From positions 3,502,501 through 3,566,500 of the forward strand of contig NZ_VFML01000001.1 in assembly GCF_006715045.1 (NCBI RefSeq): 64,000 nt of DNA, in the 5' to 3' direction. The position numbers were made by a program, and so were the translations under genes. How positions within the stretch are numbered: position 1 is the first letter of the stretch; the number at the start of each line of letters is the position of its first letter. The notes beneath the pieces are model-generated. The model had not been told where the DNA came from, did not search any database, and was given only the letters and a program-made list of their open reading frames with translations. This document shows positions 49,835 through 59,847 of the stretch, one piece after another. This DNA is from Amycolatopsis cihanbeyliensis (GTDB lineage Bacteria; Actinomycetota; Actinomycetes; Mycobacteriales; Pseudonocardiaceae).

Positions 49835-50671
49835 TCAGGCGATGCTGACGATCGTGCCGAGCGGCAGCTCGACGAGCTTGTCCAGGGCTTCCTTGGGCAC
49901 CCTGATGCACCCGTCGCTGTTGGCCTTGCCGACAAAGCTGTCGTCCGGCCAGGTGTGGATGCCGACCGTTCCGGGGCCGCCGCCGAACGTCTCGTGTGAT
50001 TCCGAGTGGCTGCTCAGCGGCAGGACGATCGGGCTGTAGGTGTTCTCGGTCTCGGCGATCGAGGCGATGATGAAGGCTCGCCCCTTCGGCGTGGGGTACT
50101 CGGGTTTGCCGATCCCCACGGTCCACTCGCCCATCTGCTCGTCGTCCTTGGTGATCCGCAGCTGGTAGGCGGCCAGGTCGACGTGCACGATGTAGTCGTT
50201 GTTGGCGGACTCGACACTGCCTTCCGGCACGTGCACCCAGCCGGCGGAGGTGTTCGGCCTCGAGGGCAGCAGTATCTGCGCCCAGTCGCCCTGCCGCTCG
50301 ATCACCGGAACCCAGGTCGGCGACTCGACCTGCTTCACCGGAAGCCGGGCGATCGGGTCGCCGCCCGCGCCGGCGTAGACGACGAGCTCGTCCTCGGGGT
50401 GAATCACCTCACCGGCGACCGCGGCGTTCGGTTCCGGATCCTCCGGCGCGTTCGGAACCTTGCCGTAGGTGGTGGCCTCGGGCAGCGCCGCGATCTCCTC
50501 GGGGCTCAGCGCCTGGGGCGCACCGGGCACCTCCTCGCCACCGCAGGCCGAGGCCAGCAAGGTCAGCAGGGCAATGGCACCGACCGCGAGCAGTCGTTTG
50601 GGGAGACTTCCCCGGCGAGGATGACGAATACCGCCGATCGGGTGGTTCTGAAACTCATCAGGTCTTTCCAT
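49835..50671 (-). CDS. L,D-transpeptidase lipoprotein 2
   Basis: A 278-residue exported YkuD-domain protein. A 24-residue basic lead precedes the signal LLAVGAIALLTLLASAC, with the lipobox Cys near residue 43. A small SH3-like region (about 90-150, WVPVIERQGDWAQILLP) is followed by the catalytic domain with GIHTW and SDGCIRVP, nucleophile Cys255. AGGA lies eight bases before the ATG. It is unlike the first L,D-transpeptidase of the window in lacking Ig domains. Confidence 0.9.
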   Translation of the reverse strand: MERPDEFQNHPIGGIRHPRRGSLPKRLLAVGAIALLTLLASACGGEEVPGAPQALSPEEIAALPEATTYGKVPNAPEDPEPNAAVAGEVIHPEDELVVYAGAGGDPIARLPVKQVESPTWVPVIERQGDWAQILLPSRPNTSAGWVHVPEGSVESANNDYIVHVDLAAYQLRITKDDEQMGEWTVGIGKPEYPTPKGRAFIIASIAETENTYSPIVLPLSSHSESHETFGGGPGTVGIHTWPDDSFVGKANSDGCIRVPKEALDKLVELPLGTIVSIA

Positions 50672-51050
50672 CAATCACGTCCTGAACGTCGATCATGCCG
50701 AACGGAGGACGGCAGTAAAGCAAAGCCGGATTCCGCGGCCGGACTTGGGGGTACGTGATGTACCGGATCGTGATCTGGGCGGACCTCAAGGCACACCAAG
50801 GCATCTAGACCACTAAGGACAGCGCACGGCGCTAACAGCGCGCTCGCGGACCCGCCAACCAATCCGTTCTGCCACTCGCACCTAACACACGGCGATCAGC
50901 GGTGAAAAAACTGTCATAAACAGCACACCTATGCGTCGCTCCAATTCACCCTTCTGAGCAGTCTTGACAAACGGGAAATACAAACCAACCGAGCCGCGCC
51001 CCTCGGCCCCCGTGCACGAGCGCCCGTGGCGTCCGACCATGGACGGCAGT
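50672..51050. other. Intergenic region, divergent promoters
   Basis: No credible gene. 50880-50990 is AT-rich, with TTGACA at about 50964-50969 but no well-spaced -10 box. The space serves the L,D-transpeptidase on the minus strand and the universal stress gene on the plus strand. Confidence 0.4.
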
Positions 51051-51116
51051 GACCCGGACAAGACCTGGACAAGACCCGGACAAGACTGGGACACGACTGG
51101 GACACGACCCGGCCAC
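51051..51116. repeat. Six 11-bp direct repeats upstream of the Usp gene
   Basis: Units GACCCGGACAA, GACCTGGACAA, GACCCGGACAA, GACTGGGACAC, GACTGGGACAC and GACCCGGCCAC follow without gaps, one helical turn apart. A seventh degenerate copy is 2 bp out of register. The array ends 25 bp before the Usp start, overlapping its likely promoter. Confidence 0.85.
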
Positions 51117-51141
51117 GGGACTCGGACAGGAGGGCCGCCAG

Positions 51142-52050
51142 ATGGGAACAGCACATCCCGGCAACGCCCCGGTCGTCGCCGGGGTGGATGGTTCGGAGCG
51201 GGCGCTCGCGGCGGTCCGGTGGGCCGCGCTGACCGCCGCCCATGAACACGCCCCGCTCGAGCTGGTGCACGCGGCCGGCTACCCGGACCTCTACGTGGGT
51301 GCCGCCACACCGCCGTCGCAGGCGCTCCAGCAGCGGCTACGGGAGCGGGGCGAGGAGTCCCTCTCGGCGGCCGAGCGCCTCGCCGAGGAGTCCGCCGGGG
51401 TCAGGGCCCGGACCAGGCTGGAGGCCGACTCGCCGGTCCCGTTGCTGCTCAGGGCTTCCGAGGCCGCGCGGATGGTGGTGCTCGGCACGAGCGGACGGGG
51501 TGGCTTCGTCGGGCTGCTGCTCGGTTCGACCACGGTCGCGCTGGCCACGCACGCGCACTGCCCGGTGGTCGCGGTGCACGGCGATCCACCGGAGACCGGG
51601 CCGGTCGTGGTCGGCGTGGACGGCAGCGGGCTCAGCGAGCGGGCGACCAGGCATGCCTTCGAGCAGGCCTCGCTACGCGGCGCCGAGCTGGTGGCCGTGC
51701 ACACCTGGAGCGATGCTGACACCGATGTCGTGTTCAGCGCCGCCCGGATGCAGTTCGAGTGGGAGCCGATGGAGGACGCCGAGCGGCGGGTGCTCGCCGA
51801 GCGGCTGGCGGGCTGGCAGGCGGAGTTCCCCGATGTGGTGGTGCGCAAGGTGGTCGCCAGGGACCGGCCGCGCCACCAGCTGCTGGAATGGAGCGAGCGG
51901 GCGCGGTTGCTGGTGGTCGGCAGCCGGGGGCGTGGCGGGTTCCGCGGCCTGCTGCTCGGGTCGACCAGCCAGGCGCTGATCCACCACGCGAGCTGCCCCG
52001 TCATGGTCGTCCGGCCCGAGCACGGGTACCCAGATGGGGGTGGCGGCTAG
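51142..52050 (+). CDS. Universal stress protein, two Usp domains
   Basis: A 302-residue tandem Usp. Each half has an ATP-binding loop: GTSGRGGFVGLLLGST near residue 116 and GSRGRGGFRGLLLGST near 262. AGGAGG lies eight bases before the ATG. ATP-binding double Usp proteins in actinobacteria are often induced by hypoxia or stationary phase. The array of 11-bp repeats directly upstream suggests tight control. An acyl-CoA synthetase follows by 49 bp. Confidence 0.93.
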   Translation: MGTAHPGNAPVVAGVDGSERALAAVRWAALTAAHEHAPLELVHAAGYPDLYVGAATPPSQALQQRLRERGEESLSAAERLAEESAGVRARTRLEADSPVPLLLRASEAARMVVLGTSGRGGFVGLLLGSTTVALATHAHCPVVAVHGDPPETGPVVVGVDGSGLSERATRHAFEQASLRGAELVAVHTWSDADTDVVFSAARMQFEWEPMEDAERRVLAERLAGWQAEFPDVVVRKVVARDRPRHQLLEWSERARLLVVGSRGRGGFRGLLLGSTSQALIHHASCPVMVVRPEHGYPDGGGG

Positions 52051-52099
52051 CCTGGCCGAGGCCGACGATCCTGGTAGAGCCGAGTACACGGGAGACGAG

Positions 52100-53815
<1,716 letters not shown>

Positions 53816-53824
53816 CCCCGCCGA

Positions 53825-55180
53825 TCAGCCGAGCTTGCCGAGCGCGTCCTCGACCGCCCGGTGGAAGGTCGGGTAGGCGAAGATCATCTGCCGCAGCCGC
53901 TCGACCGGGAGCTGGGCATGCACCGCGACGGCGAGCCCGGACAGCATCTCCCCGCCGGAAGGGCCGACCGCGGTGGCGCCGACCAGGAAACCGAGTTCCG
54001 CGTCCTCGACCAGCTTGACGATGCCCTCGTTGCCGGACTTGTGGATCCAGCCTCGCGCCGAGCTCGGCAGCTCGGTCACGGCGGTGCGTACCGGGATGTC
54101 CCGCTCGCGCGCCTGCCGCTCGGTCAGCCCGACCGCGCCGACCTCCGGGTCGGTGAAGGTCACCCGCGGCACCGCGTGGTACTCCGCGCTCTTGCCGTCC
54201 TGGCCGAGGATGGACCGGGCCGCGATCCCCGCCTGGTACATCGACATGTGCGTGAACGCACCCTTGCCGGTCATATCGCCGATCGCGTAGACGCCCTCGG
54301 CGACGCGCATGTGCCCGTCCGGCTCGAGGAACCGCCGGTCGGTGTCCAGGCCGACGGAGTCCAGGCCGAGCGCGGCGAGGTCGGTGCTGCGGCCGGTGGC
54401 GACCAGCAACCGCTCGGCACGCAGCTCGCGGTCGGGCAGGGTGACGGTGAACGCCTCACCGTCGTACCGCACCGCCCGCGCGCCCACGCCGGTGTGCACG
54501 CCGAGGCCCTCACCGGTGAGCACACCGCCCACCACCTCGGCCGCCTCCGGTTCCTCCACCGGCAGCAGCTGGTCGGCCAACTCCACGACGTCGACCGCGG
54601 AGCCGAACCGGGCAAACGCCTGCGCCAGCTCGAGACCGATCGCGCCGCCACCCAGCACGACCAGCGACTCGGGCGCCTGTTCCGCCTGCAGCGCCTCCCG
54701 GTTGGTCCAGAACGGCGTGCCGGCAAGGCCCTCGATCGGCGGGACCGCGGGATCGGTTCCGGTGTTCAGCACGATCGCCTTGGCGGCGGTGAACTCCTGC
54801 CCCTCGACCGTGACCCGGCCCGGCCCGGTGACCCGCGCCCGGCCCCGGACGAACCGGCCGCCGGTCGCGGTGAAGCGCTCGACAGCCGCCTGGTCGTCCC
54901 AGTCGGTGGTGGCCTCGTCCCGGATGCGCTTGGCCACCGGCGTGAAGTCCGGCCGCACCTCGGTCGTACCGGCCAGCCCCGGCACCCGCCGCGCCTCGGC
55001 GAGCGCGTCGGCGGCCCGGATCATCATCTTGCTCGGCACGCATCCGTAGTAAGGACATTCCCCACCGACCAGCCGGGACTCGATCCCCACCACGGAGAGC
55101 CCGGCCTCGGCCAGCTGGGCGGCGACGGCCTCACCGCCAGGGCCCATCCCCACGACGACGACATCGACTGTCTCGGACAT
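53825..55180 (-). CDS. FAD-dependent pyridine nucleotide-disulfide oxidoreductase
   Basis: A 451-residue flavoprotein of the lipoamide dehydrogenase/mercuric reductase group. FAD-binding VVVGMGPGGEAVA opens the chain, the redox pair is Cys42-x4-Cys47 in GGECPYYGCVPSK, and the NAD(P) loop is VVLGGGAIGLELAQAFARFG. The usual C-terminal HPT motif reads YPTFHRA, so the catalytic His is absent, as in some actinobacterial quinone or coumarin-type reductases. GAGG lies six bases before the ATG. Convergent with the acyl-CoA synthetase. Confidence 0.9.
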   Translation of the reverse strand: MSETVDVVVVGMGPGGEAVAAQLAEAGLSVVGIESRLVGGECPYYGCVPSKMMIRAADALAEARRVPGLAGTTEVRPDFTPVAKRIRDEATTDWDDQAAVERFTATGGRFVRGRARVTGPGRVTVEGQEFTAAKAIVLNTGTDPAVPPIEGLAGTPFWTNREALQAEQAPESLVVLGGGAIGLELAQAFARFGSAVDVVELADQLLPVEEPEAAEVVGGVLTGEGLGVHTGVGARAVRYDGEAFTVTLPDRELRAERLLVATGRSTDLAALGLDSVGLDTDRRFLEPDGHMRVAEGVYAIGDMTGKGAFTHMSMYQAGIAARSILGQDGKSAEYHAVPRVTFTDPEVGAVGLTERQARERDIPVRTAVTELPSSARGWIHKSGNEGIVKLVEDAELGFLVGATAVGPSGGEMLSGLAVAVHAQLPVERLRQMIFAYPTFHRAVEDALGKLG

Positions 55181-55367
55181 GGCGTGCCTCATCTCAGTGT
55201 TTCGTTCCGGTGCCTGCTGCGAGTGCCTGTGTCTCCATGCTGTCGTCTCCATGCTGTCACCCGACCGGCGTCATTGCAGACCCTAGGTGCACACGTCATG
55301 ACGGTTCGCGTTGTCCTCGGTACCCGCCTGCCCCGACACTGAAGGGCGAGCAGGAGAAGGGTGTGGC

Positions 55368-55718
55368 ATGTTGCGTGCGATGTGGAACGGGGTGGTGCTG
55401 GCCGAGACGCCGCGCACCGTCCGGCTGGAAGGCAGGCATTACTTCCCGCCGGAGTCCCTGAACCGGGAGTTCTTCGCCGAGAGCGGGACCAGGACGCTCT
55501 GCCCGTGGAAGGGTGTGGCCAGCTACTACACGCTGGTCTGCACCGAAGCGGCCAGCCCGAACGCCGCCTGGCGATACCGCCACCCCACCCCGCTGGCCTA
55601 CCGCATCAAGAACCACGTGGCGTTCAATGCCGAGGTCACCGTCCAGGACGGGCGCGAGCCCGCGCAGGGCGGTTGGGTGCGGCGGATGCTGGGCCGGCTG
55701 CGTGGCGCGCGGGTCTGA
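55368..55718 (+). CDS. DUF427 protein
   Basis: A 116-residue single-domain protein. MWNGVVLAETPRTVRLEGRHYFPPESL, TLCPWKGVASYYTL and NHVAFNAEVTV are the family's conserved blocks. GGAGAAGG precedes the ATG by seven bases. DUF427 proteins have a small beta-tent fold and no known activity. It lies alone between divergent and convergent neighbours. Confidence 0.9.
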   Translation: MLRAMWNGVVLAETPRTVRLEGRHYFPPESLNREFFAESGTRTLCPWKGVASYYTLVCTEAASPNAAWRYRHPTPLAYRIKNHVAFNAEVTVQDGREPAQGGWVRRMLGRLRGARV

Positions 55719-55735
55719 ACCGCGGCCGGTGCCGG

Positions 55736-56371
55736 TCAGCAGGCGGCTTCGGCGAGCGCGACCCGGTCCCGCCCCTCCCCCTTTGCTCGCGACAGGGCGT
55801 CGTCGGCCTGCCGGAGCAAGTTGGCGAGGTCCTCGCCGGCGTCCGCGTGCACGGCGACGCCGATCGAGGCCGTGAGCCCGGTCAGCATCACCTGCTGCCC
55901 ACTGGGTGAGCGGATGCCGACCGCGGTCTCCCTGACGCGGATACGGATGCGGTGGGCCGCTGTCAGCCCGAACTGCGAGCCGGCCGCGGGCAGCAGGATG
56001 AGGAACCGGTCGAACCGGTGGCCGCCGGCCCCCTCGAACCGGCCGACCAGGTCGATCGCGCGCACCTCGGCCGTGAGCATCCCGGCCATGGCCTCGAGGA
56101 CCATGTCACCGGCCTGGTGGCCGTATGCGTCATTGACCGCCTCGAACCGGTCGAAGTCGAGTAGCAGCAACGCCGCGGCCTGGTCACCCAGCCCACGGAG
56201 CACCCCCGCCGCGTACTCGTCCCAGCTCCCTCTTTCCAACAGCCCAGCCAGCCCTTCCGGACGCGACACCAGCGGAGAACCTCCCCCGGACCCCCAGGAC
56301 CGGGGGTGGTGGCTCGTACTCGCGTACAGCGTCCGACCGCTATACTCCTTCACGTCAGTGGAGCTGCTCAC
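55736..56371 (-). CDS. Degenerate GGDEF-domain protein
   Basis: A 211-residue protein with a GGDEF fold: the metal site LLLLDFDRFEAVNDAYGHQAGD is intact, but the signature loop reads GAGGHRFDRFLILLP in place of GGDEF, so cyclic-di-GMP synthesis is doubtful. The C-terminal ASIGVAVH and ADDALSRAKGEGRDRV segments are normal. No sensor domain or membrane helix is attached. It is divergent from the XRE regulator. It may be a nucleotide-binding receptor rather than an enzyme. Confidence 0.87.
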   Translation of the reverse strand: MSSSTDVKEYSGRTLYASTSHHPRSWGSGGGSPLVSRPEGLAGLLERGSWDEYAAGVLRGLGDQAAALLLLDFDRFEAVNDAYGHQAGDMVLEAMAGMLTAEVRAIDLVGRFEGAGGHRFDRFLILLPAAGSQFGLTAAHRIRIRVRETAVGIRSPSGQQVMLTGLTASIGVAVHADAGEDLANLLRQADDALSRAKGEGRDRVALAEAAC

Positions 56372-56478
56372 GTGTGGAGCCTAGACTGACAACGCGGACG
56401 TTTCAACTGAGGACGAAGACATCGTCCGCACAGGCGTTTCCGATAGTGGAAGCGCGACCGGGCCATGGGGAGGTCACG

Positions 56479-56940
56479 ATGGTCGAGCAGGCACAGCCGC
56501 AACGGAGCCTTGCCGACAAGCTCAACCACCTGTTCCAGAACAAGACGCCGCGGGACGGCGAGGAGTACAGCAACGAGCAGGTTGCCGCGGCCATCAGCGC
56601 ACAGGGCGAGGTCAAGATCTCCCAGAGCTACATCTGGCAGCTACGGAAGTCGAAGAAGGACAACCCGACCTTCAAGCATCTGCAGGCGCTGGCCGGCTTC
56701 TTCGGGGTGCCGGTGAGCTACTTCTTCGACGACGAGGTGACCGACCGGGTCGACCAGCAGCTCGAGTCGTTGAAGTGCGAACAGGCGCGGCTGAACGAGA
56801 TCGCGGCCGGCAGCGAGGCGCAGCTGATGGCCATGCGCGCGGGTGAGCTGTCGCCCAGCCGCAGGCGGCTGGTGATGGAACTGCTCGACGTGGTGTATCG
56901 CGAAGAACAAGCCGGAAAGTCCGATCCACCGAACGGGTGA
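56479..56940 (+). CDS. XRE-family regulator (EspR-like)
   Basis: A 153-residue DNA-binding protein. An N-terminal arm (SLADKLNHLFQNKTPRDGEEYSNEQVAAAI) and HTH (KISQSYIWQLRKSKKDNPTFKHLQALAGFFGV) are followed by a helical C-terminal part. The plan matches mycobacterial EspR-type nucleoid regulators and the XRE proteins that accompany ImmA/IrrE genes. GAGG is six bases before the ATG. First gene of the XRE, ImmA, seven-helix cassette. Confidence 0.9.
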   Translation: MVEQAQPQRSLADKLNHLFQNKTPRDGEEYSNEQVAAAISAQGEVKISQSYIWQLRKSKKDNPTFKHLQALAGFFGVPVSYFFDDEVTDRVDQQLESLKCEQARLNEIAAGSEAQLMAMRAGELSPSRRRLVMELLDVVYREEQAGKSDPPNG

Positions 56941-57036
56941 CACACGAATGCGCGTGCCAAACCCGCCGGGATGATCGCTACGGTTCCAGGGATGCGGCGG
57001 AAGAACCGATCCACCTGTTGGCCGAGGTGGTGACTG

Positions 57037-57588
57037 GTGCGCGAGCGAGAGTTACGGCGCCGATGCCGGCGGCTGCTGAAAGAGTTGGACATCCGGCCGC
57101 CCCTGGACGTGGCCGAGCTGTGCCGGCGCGTCGGGCAGCAGCGGGGTAAGCCGATCCGGCTGATCCCGCATCCGATCCCGGTCCCCGGCCCGTTCGGGGT
57201 CTGGGTCACCACGCCGCACGCCGACTACATCCTGTACCAGCAGGAGACCAGCAAGTCCCATCAGGGGCACATCATCCTGCACGAGCTCGGACACATCCTG
57301 GCCGGCCACCACAGCGACGAGCTGGACGACTCGTTGCTGACCGAGCTGTACCCGGACCCCGAGCAGGACGACCTGAGCCGGCGCTACCCCGATCTCGCGC
57401 CGGAGGCGGTGCGCAGCGCGCTGCGCCGCACCTCCTACGACACCGACCACGAGCGCGAGGCGGAGACGGTGGCCACGATCATCCTGGAGTGGGCCTCGGT
57501 GCTGGACCGGGTGGCGCCCCGGTCCTCGCAGGAGGCGGCCGCGCAGCGCATGGAGACCGCGCTCGGCGACCGGCTCGGCTGGTTGTGA
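57037..57588 (+). CDS. ImmA/IrrE-type metallopeptidase
   Basis: A 183-residue zinc peptidase. His82, Glu83 and His86 form HELGH in IILHELGHILAGHHSDE, and DHEREAETVATIILEWA supplies the third ligand. Such proteases cleave a partner repressor, as ImmA does for ImmR. GTG start after GAGGTGG. It lies 96 bp after the XRE gene and 7 bp before the membrane protein gene. The XRE protein is the likely target. Confidence 0.92.
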   Translation: MRERELRRRCRRLLKELDIRPPLDVAELCRRVGQQRGKPIRLIPHPIPVPGPFGVWVTTPHADYILYQQETSKSHQGHIILHELGHILAGHHSDELDDSLLTELYPDPEQDDLSRRYPDLAPEAVRSALRRTSYDTDHEREAETVATIILEWASVLDRVAPRSSQEAAAQRMETALGDRLGWL

Positions 57589-57595
57589 CCACCCG

Positions 57596-58696
57596 GTGAG
57601 TCCCGTCCTGGCGATGACGATCGTCCAGGGCGTCCTGCTGTACGCGGCGTTGCTGTGGAAGCTGTACCAGCTCGCCCGCGCGCCACGGGACCGCCCGCTG
57701 CGGATGGTCACTCTCTGTCTCGGTTGCGCGGCCGTGGCCTACCCGATCGGCCTAGCCGGCGGGAACATGACGCAGCCGGACGCCGGGCCGATGCCGCTGA
57801 TGGTGGCGCACTGGGTGCTGCTGCTGGTGATGGTCTACGCGCTGATCTGCTTCTTCCTGTTCTCCGTACTGGAGCCCGCGGCCGCCCAGCGCCGGGCACG
57901 GTGGCAGTTGCTGCCCCTGGCCGCCGTGCTCTCCGCCCTGGCACTGGCCGCGGTCAGCACCCCGAGCGGTTCGCCCCCTGCGGACTACCCGGTCGGCACC
58001 GTGGCGATGTTCTACCTCGCCGTCGACCTTTATCTGGTGTACGGCCTCGGCAGCGCGTTCGGCTGGACCCGCCGGTACGCGCGGGGCGCCGAGCCACGGC
58101 TGGCCAGGGGGCTGGTGCTGACCTCGACCGGCCTGGCGCTGATGGTGCTCGGTGCCTCGTTGCTGGTGCTGGTGGTAGCCGCGTTCTGGGCCGGGGGCAC
58201 CGTGCCGGGGCCGGTGTCCCCCGCCGTGTCGTTCACCGTGCTGCCCGGGATCCTGCTGTTCATCGTCGGGGTGAGCTATCCGGGTGCGGCGACCAGGCTG
58301 GCCGCGTTGCGGGTGTGGTGGCAGCACCTGCGCACCTACCACCAGCTGAATCCACTGTGGACCCTGTTCAACGGGGCGTTCCCCGAGGACTCGCTGAGCA
58401 GGATGCCGGTGCGCCGCTGGCGGGACCTGCTGAGCCTGCGCGGCGTGCACCGCCGCTACTACCGGCGGGCGATCGAGTGCCGGGACGGCCTGGTCCGGAT
58501 CAGCCCGTACCTCCCGGCAGGGGCGGGTGCGAGCACCGAGACATTGGCTCCGCGGCTGCGCGCGGCGTTGCGGGCCTACCGCGACGGCGAGGCCGTTCCG
58601 CGCAGGGCGAACCCGGTGGCGCTGCCCGCGGCCGACGGGCTGGACGCCGACGTCGGCGAACTCGTGACGCTCGCCGAGGCATTGCGGGCGAACTGA
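57596..58696 (+). CDS. Seven-helix membrane protein, MAB_1171c/DUF6545 type
   Basis: A 366-residue protein. About seven hydrophobic helices fill residues 5-230; the C-terminal 130 residues are cytosolic and carry the family segment WWQHLRTYHQLNPLWTLFNGAFP and VHRRYYRRAIECRDGLVRISPYL. Although named a putative transporter, the plan resembles a 7TM sensor with a cytosolic output domain. In actinobacteria this family is regularly linked to XRE and ImmA/IrrE genes, as here. GTG start; an ATG six codons on is possible. Confidence 0.85.
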   Translation: MSPVLAMTIVQGVLLYAALLWKLYQLARAPRDRPLRMVTLCLGCAAVAYPIGLAGGNMTQPDAGPMPLMVAHWVLLLVMVYALICFFLFSVLEPAAAQRRARWQLLPLAAVLSALALAAVSTPSGSPPADYPVGTVAMFYLAVDLYLVYGLGSAFGWTRRYARGAEPRLARGLVLTSTGLALMVLGASLLVLVVAAFWAGGTVPGPVSPAVSFTVLPGILLFIVGVSYPGAATRLAALRVWWQHLRTYHQLNPLWTLFNGAFPEDSLSRMPVRRWRDLLSLRGVHRRYYRRAIECRDGLVRISPYLPAGAGASTETLAPRLRAALRAYRDGEAVPRRANPVALPAADGLDADVGELVTLAEALRAN

Positions 58697-58703
58697 CGGG
58701 AGG

Positions 58704-59791
58704 ATCAGGTCGGAGGCGCTGATCGTCGGGGGGGGCGGTATCGCGGGAGCGGTCACCGCGATGGCGTTGCGGCAGGCCGGGATCGGCGCGGTGATCTACG
58801 AGGCCTACCCCACCGGCGCCGATGACGTGGGCGCGTTCCTGACCGTGATGAGCAACGGGCTGGACGCGTTGCGCGCGGTACGGGCCGAGGAGGTGGTGCG
58901 CGGGGGGTCCTTTCCCGCTCGCCGGGCGGAACTGGTCAGTGGCACCGGGAAGCGGCTCGGTGAGCTGAACCTCACGGCGGAGCCCTGGCGACCGGGACCA
59001 CGCACGCTCAGCCGGGCGGGGCTGTACCTGGTGCTGCACGACGAGGCGGCACGGCCGAGGGCGACCTGCTGATCGGGGCCGACGGGGTGCACTCCGTGGT
59101 CCGGCCGCTGATCGACCCGGCCACGCCCGAGCCCCGCTACGCCGAGCGCAACACGGTCTGCGGCTACGTACCCGGGACGTGGGCGACCCCGGCGGACACC
59201 TACCGGATGATCTACGGTAGGCGCGCCTTCTTCGGCTGCACCACCGCGACGGACGGCACCACCTGGTGGTTCGCCAACGTCCCCGCCGCGGAGCGGCCAC
59301 GGGAGGAACTCGGTGAGGTGCCGCTGGAACGTGCCAGGCCGGAGTTCTCCCGGCCGTTCGCCGGGGACCGTACCCCGGCCGCGGAGCTGGTCGCGGCCAG
59401 CGAGCGGATCGTGGTGAGCAATGCTTGCGACCTCGCCTCGGTGCCGACAGGGCATCGCGACTCGATGATCATCATCGGGGACGCGGCGCACGCGGCCACC
59501 CCGGAGGCCGCGCAGGGCGCCTCGATGGCCGTCGAGGACGGCGTCGTGCTGGCCAAGTGCCTGCGGGACCGGGAGGGGACGGGTGCGGCGTTCGCGGAGT
59601 ACGAGCGGCTGCGCAGGCAACGGGTCGAGTCGCTGGTGGCGACCAGTGCCGGGATGAGCGCGAACGCCACACCCGGCCCGGTCAAGCGGATGCTCAGGGA
59701 CCTGGTGCTGCCACGCAAGCTGCGCAAGGCGGGTGGTGGCACCACCGGCTCCTTCGCCGGTTACCGGATCGACTGGGAGAGCAAGGTATAG
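58704..59791 (+). pseudogene. FAD-dependent monooxygenase, internal deletion
   Basis: The first part reads EALIVGGGGIAGAVTAMALRQAG through LSRAGLYLVLHDEAA and then runs into a stop at 59072. Another frame resumes with GTAEGDLLIGADGVHSVVR and continues through IIIGDAAHAATPEAAQGASMAVEDG to the end. Compared with the PHBH-type family about 30 residues are missing at the join, out of frame. The expected start codon position holds ATC after GGGAGG, and the FAD loop carries an extra Gly in an 8-base G run. Probably inactive in this strain. It ends the XRE/ImmA cassette. Confidence 0.85.
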
Positions 59792-59847
59792 GCACTGGTC
59801 CCGGTCTTCCGCGGGAATTGTCGGTGGGCGGCCGTAGTTTGCCGGGT

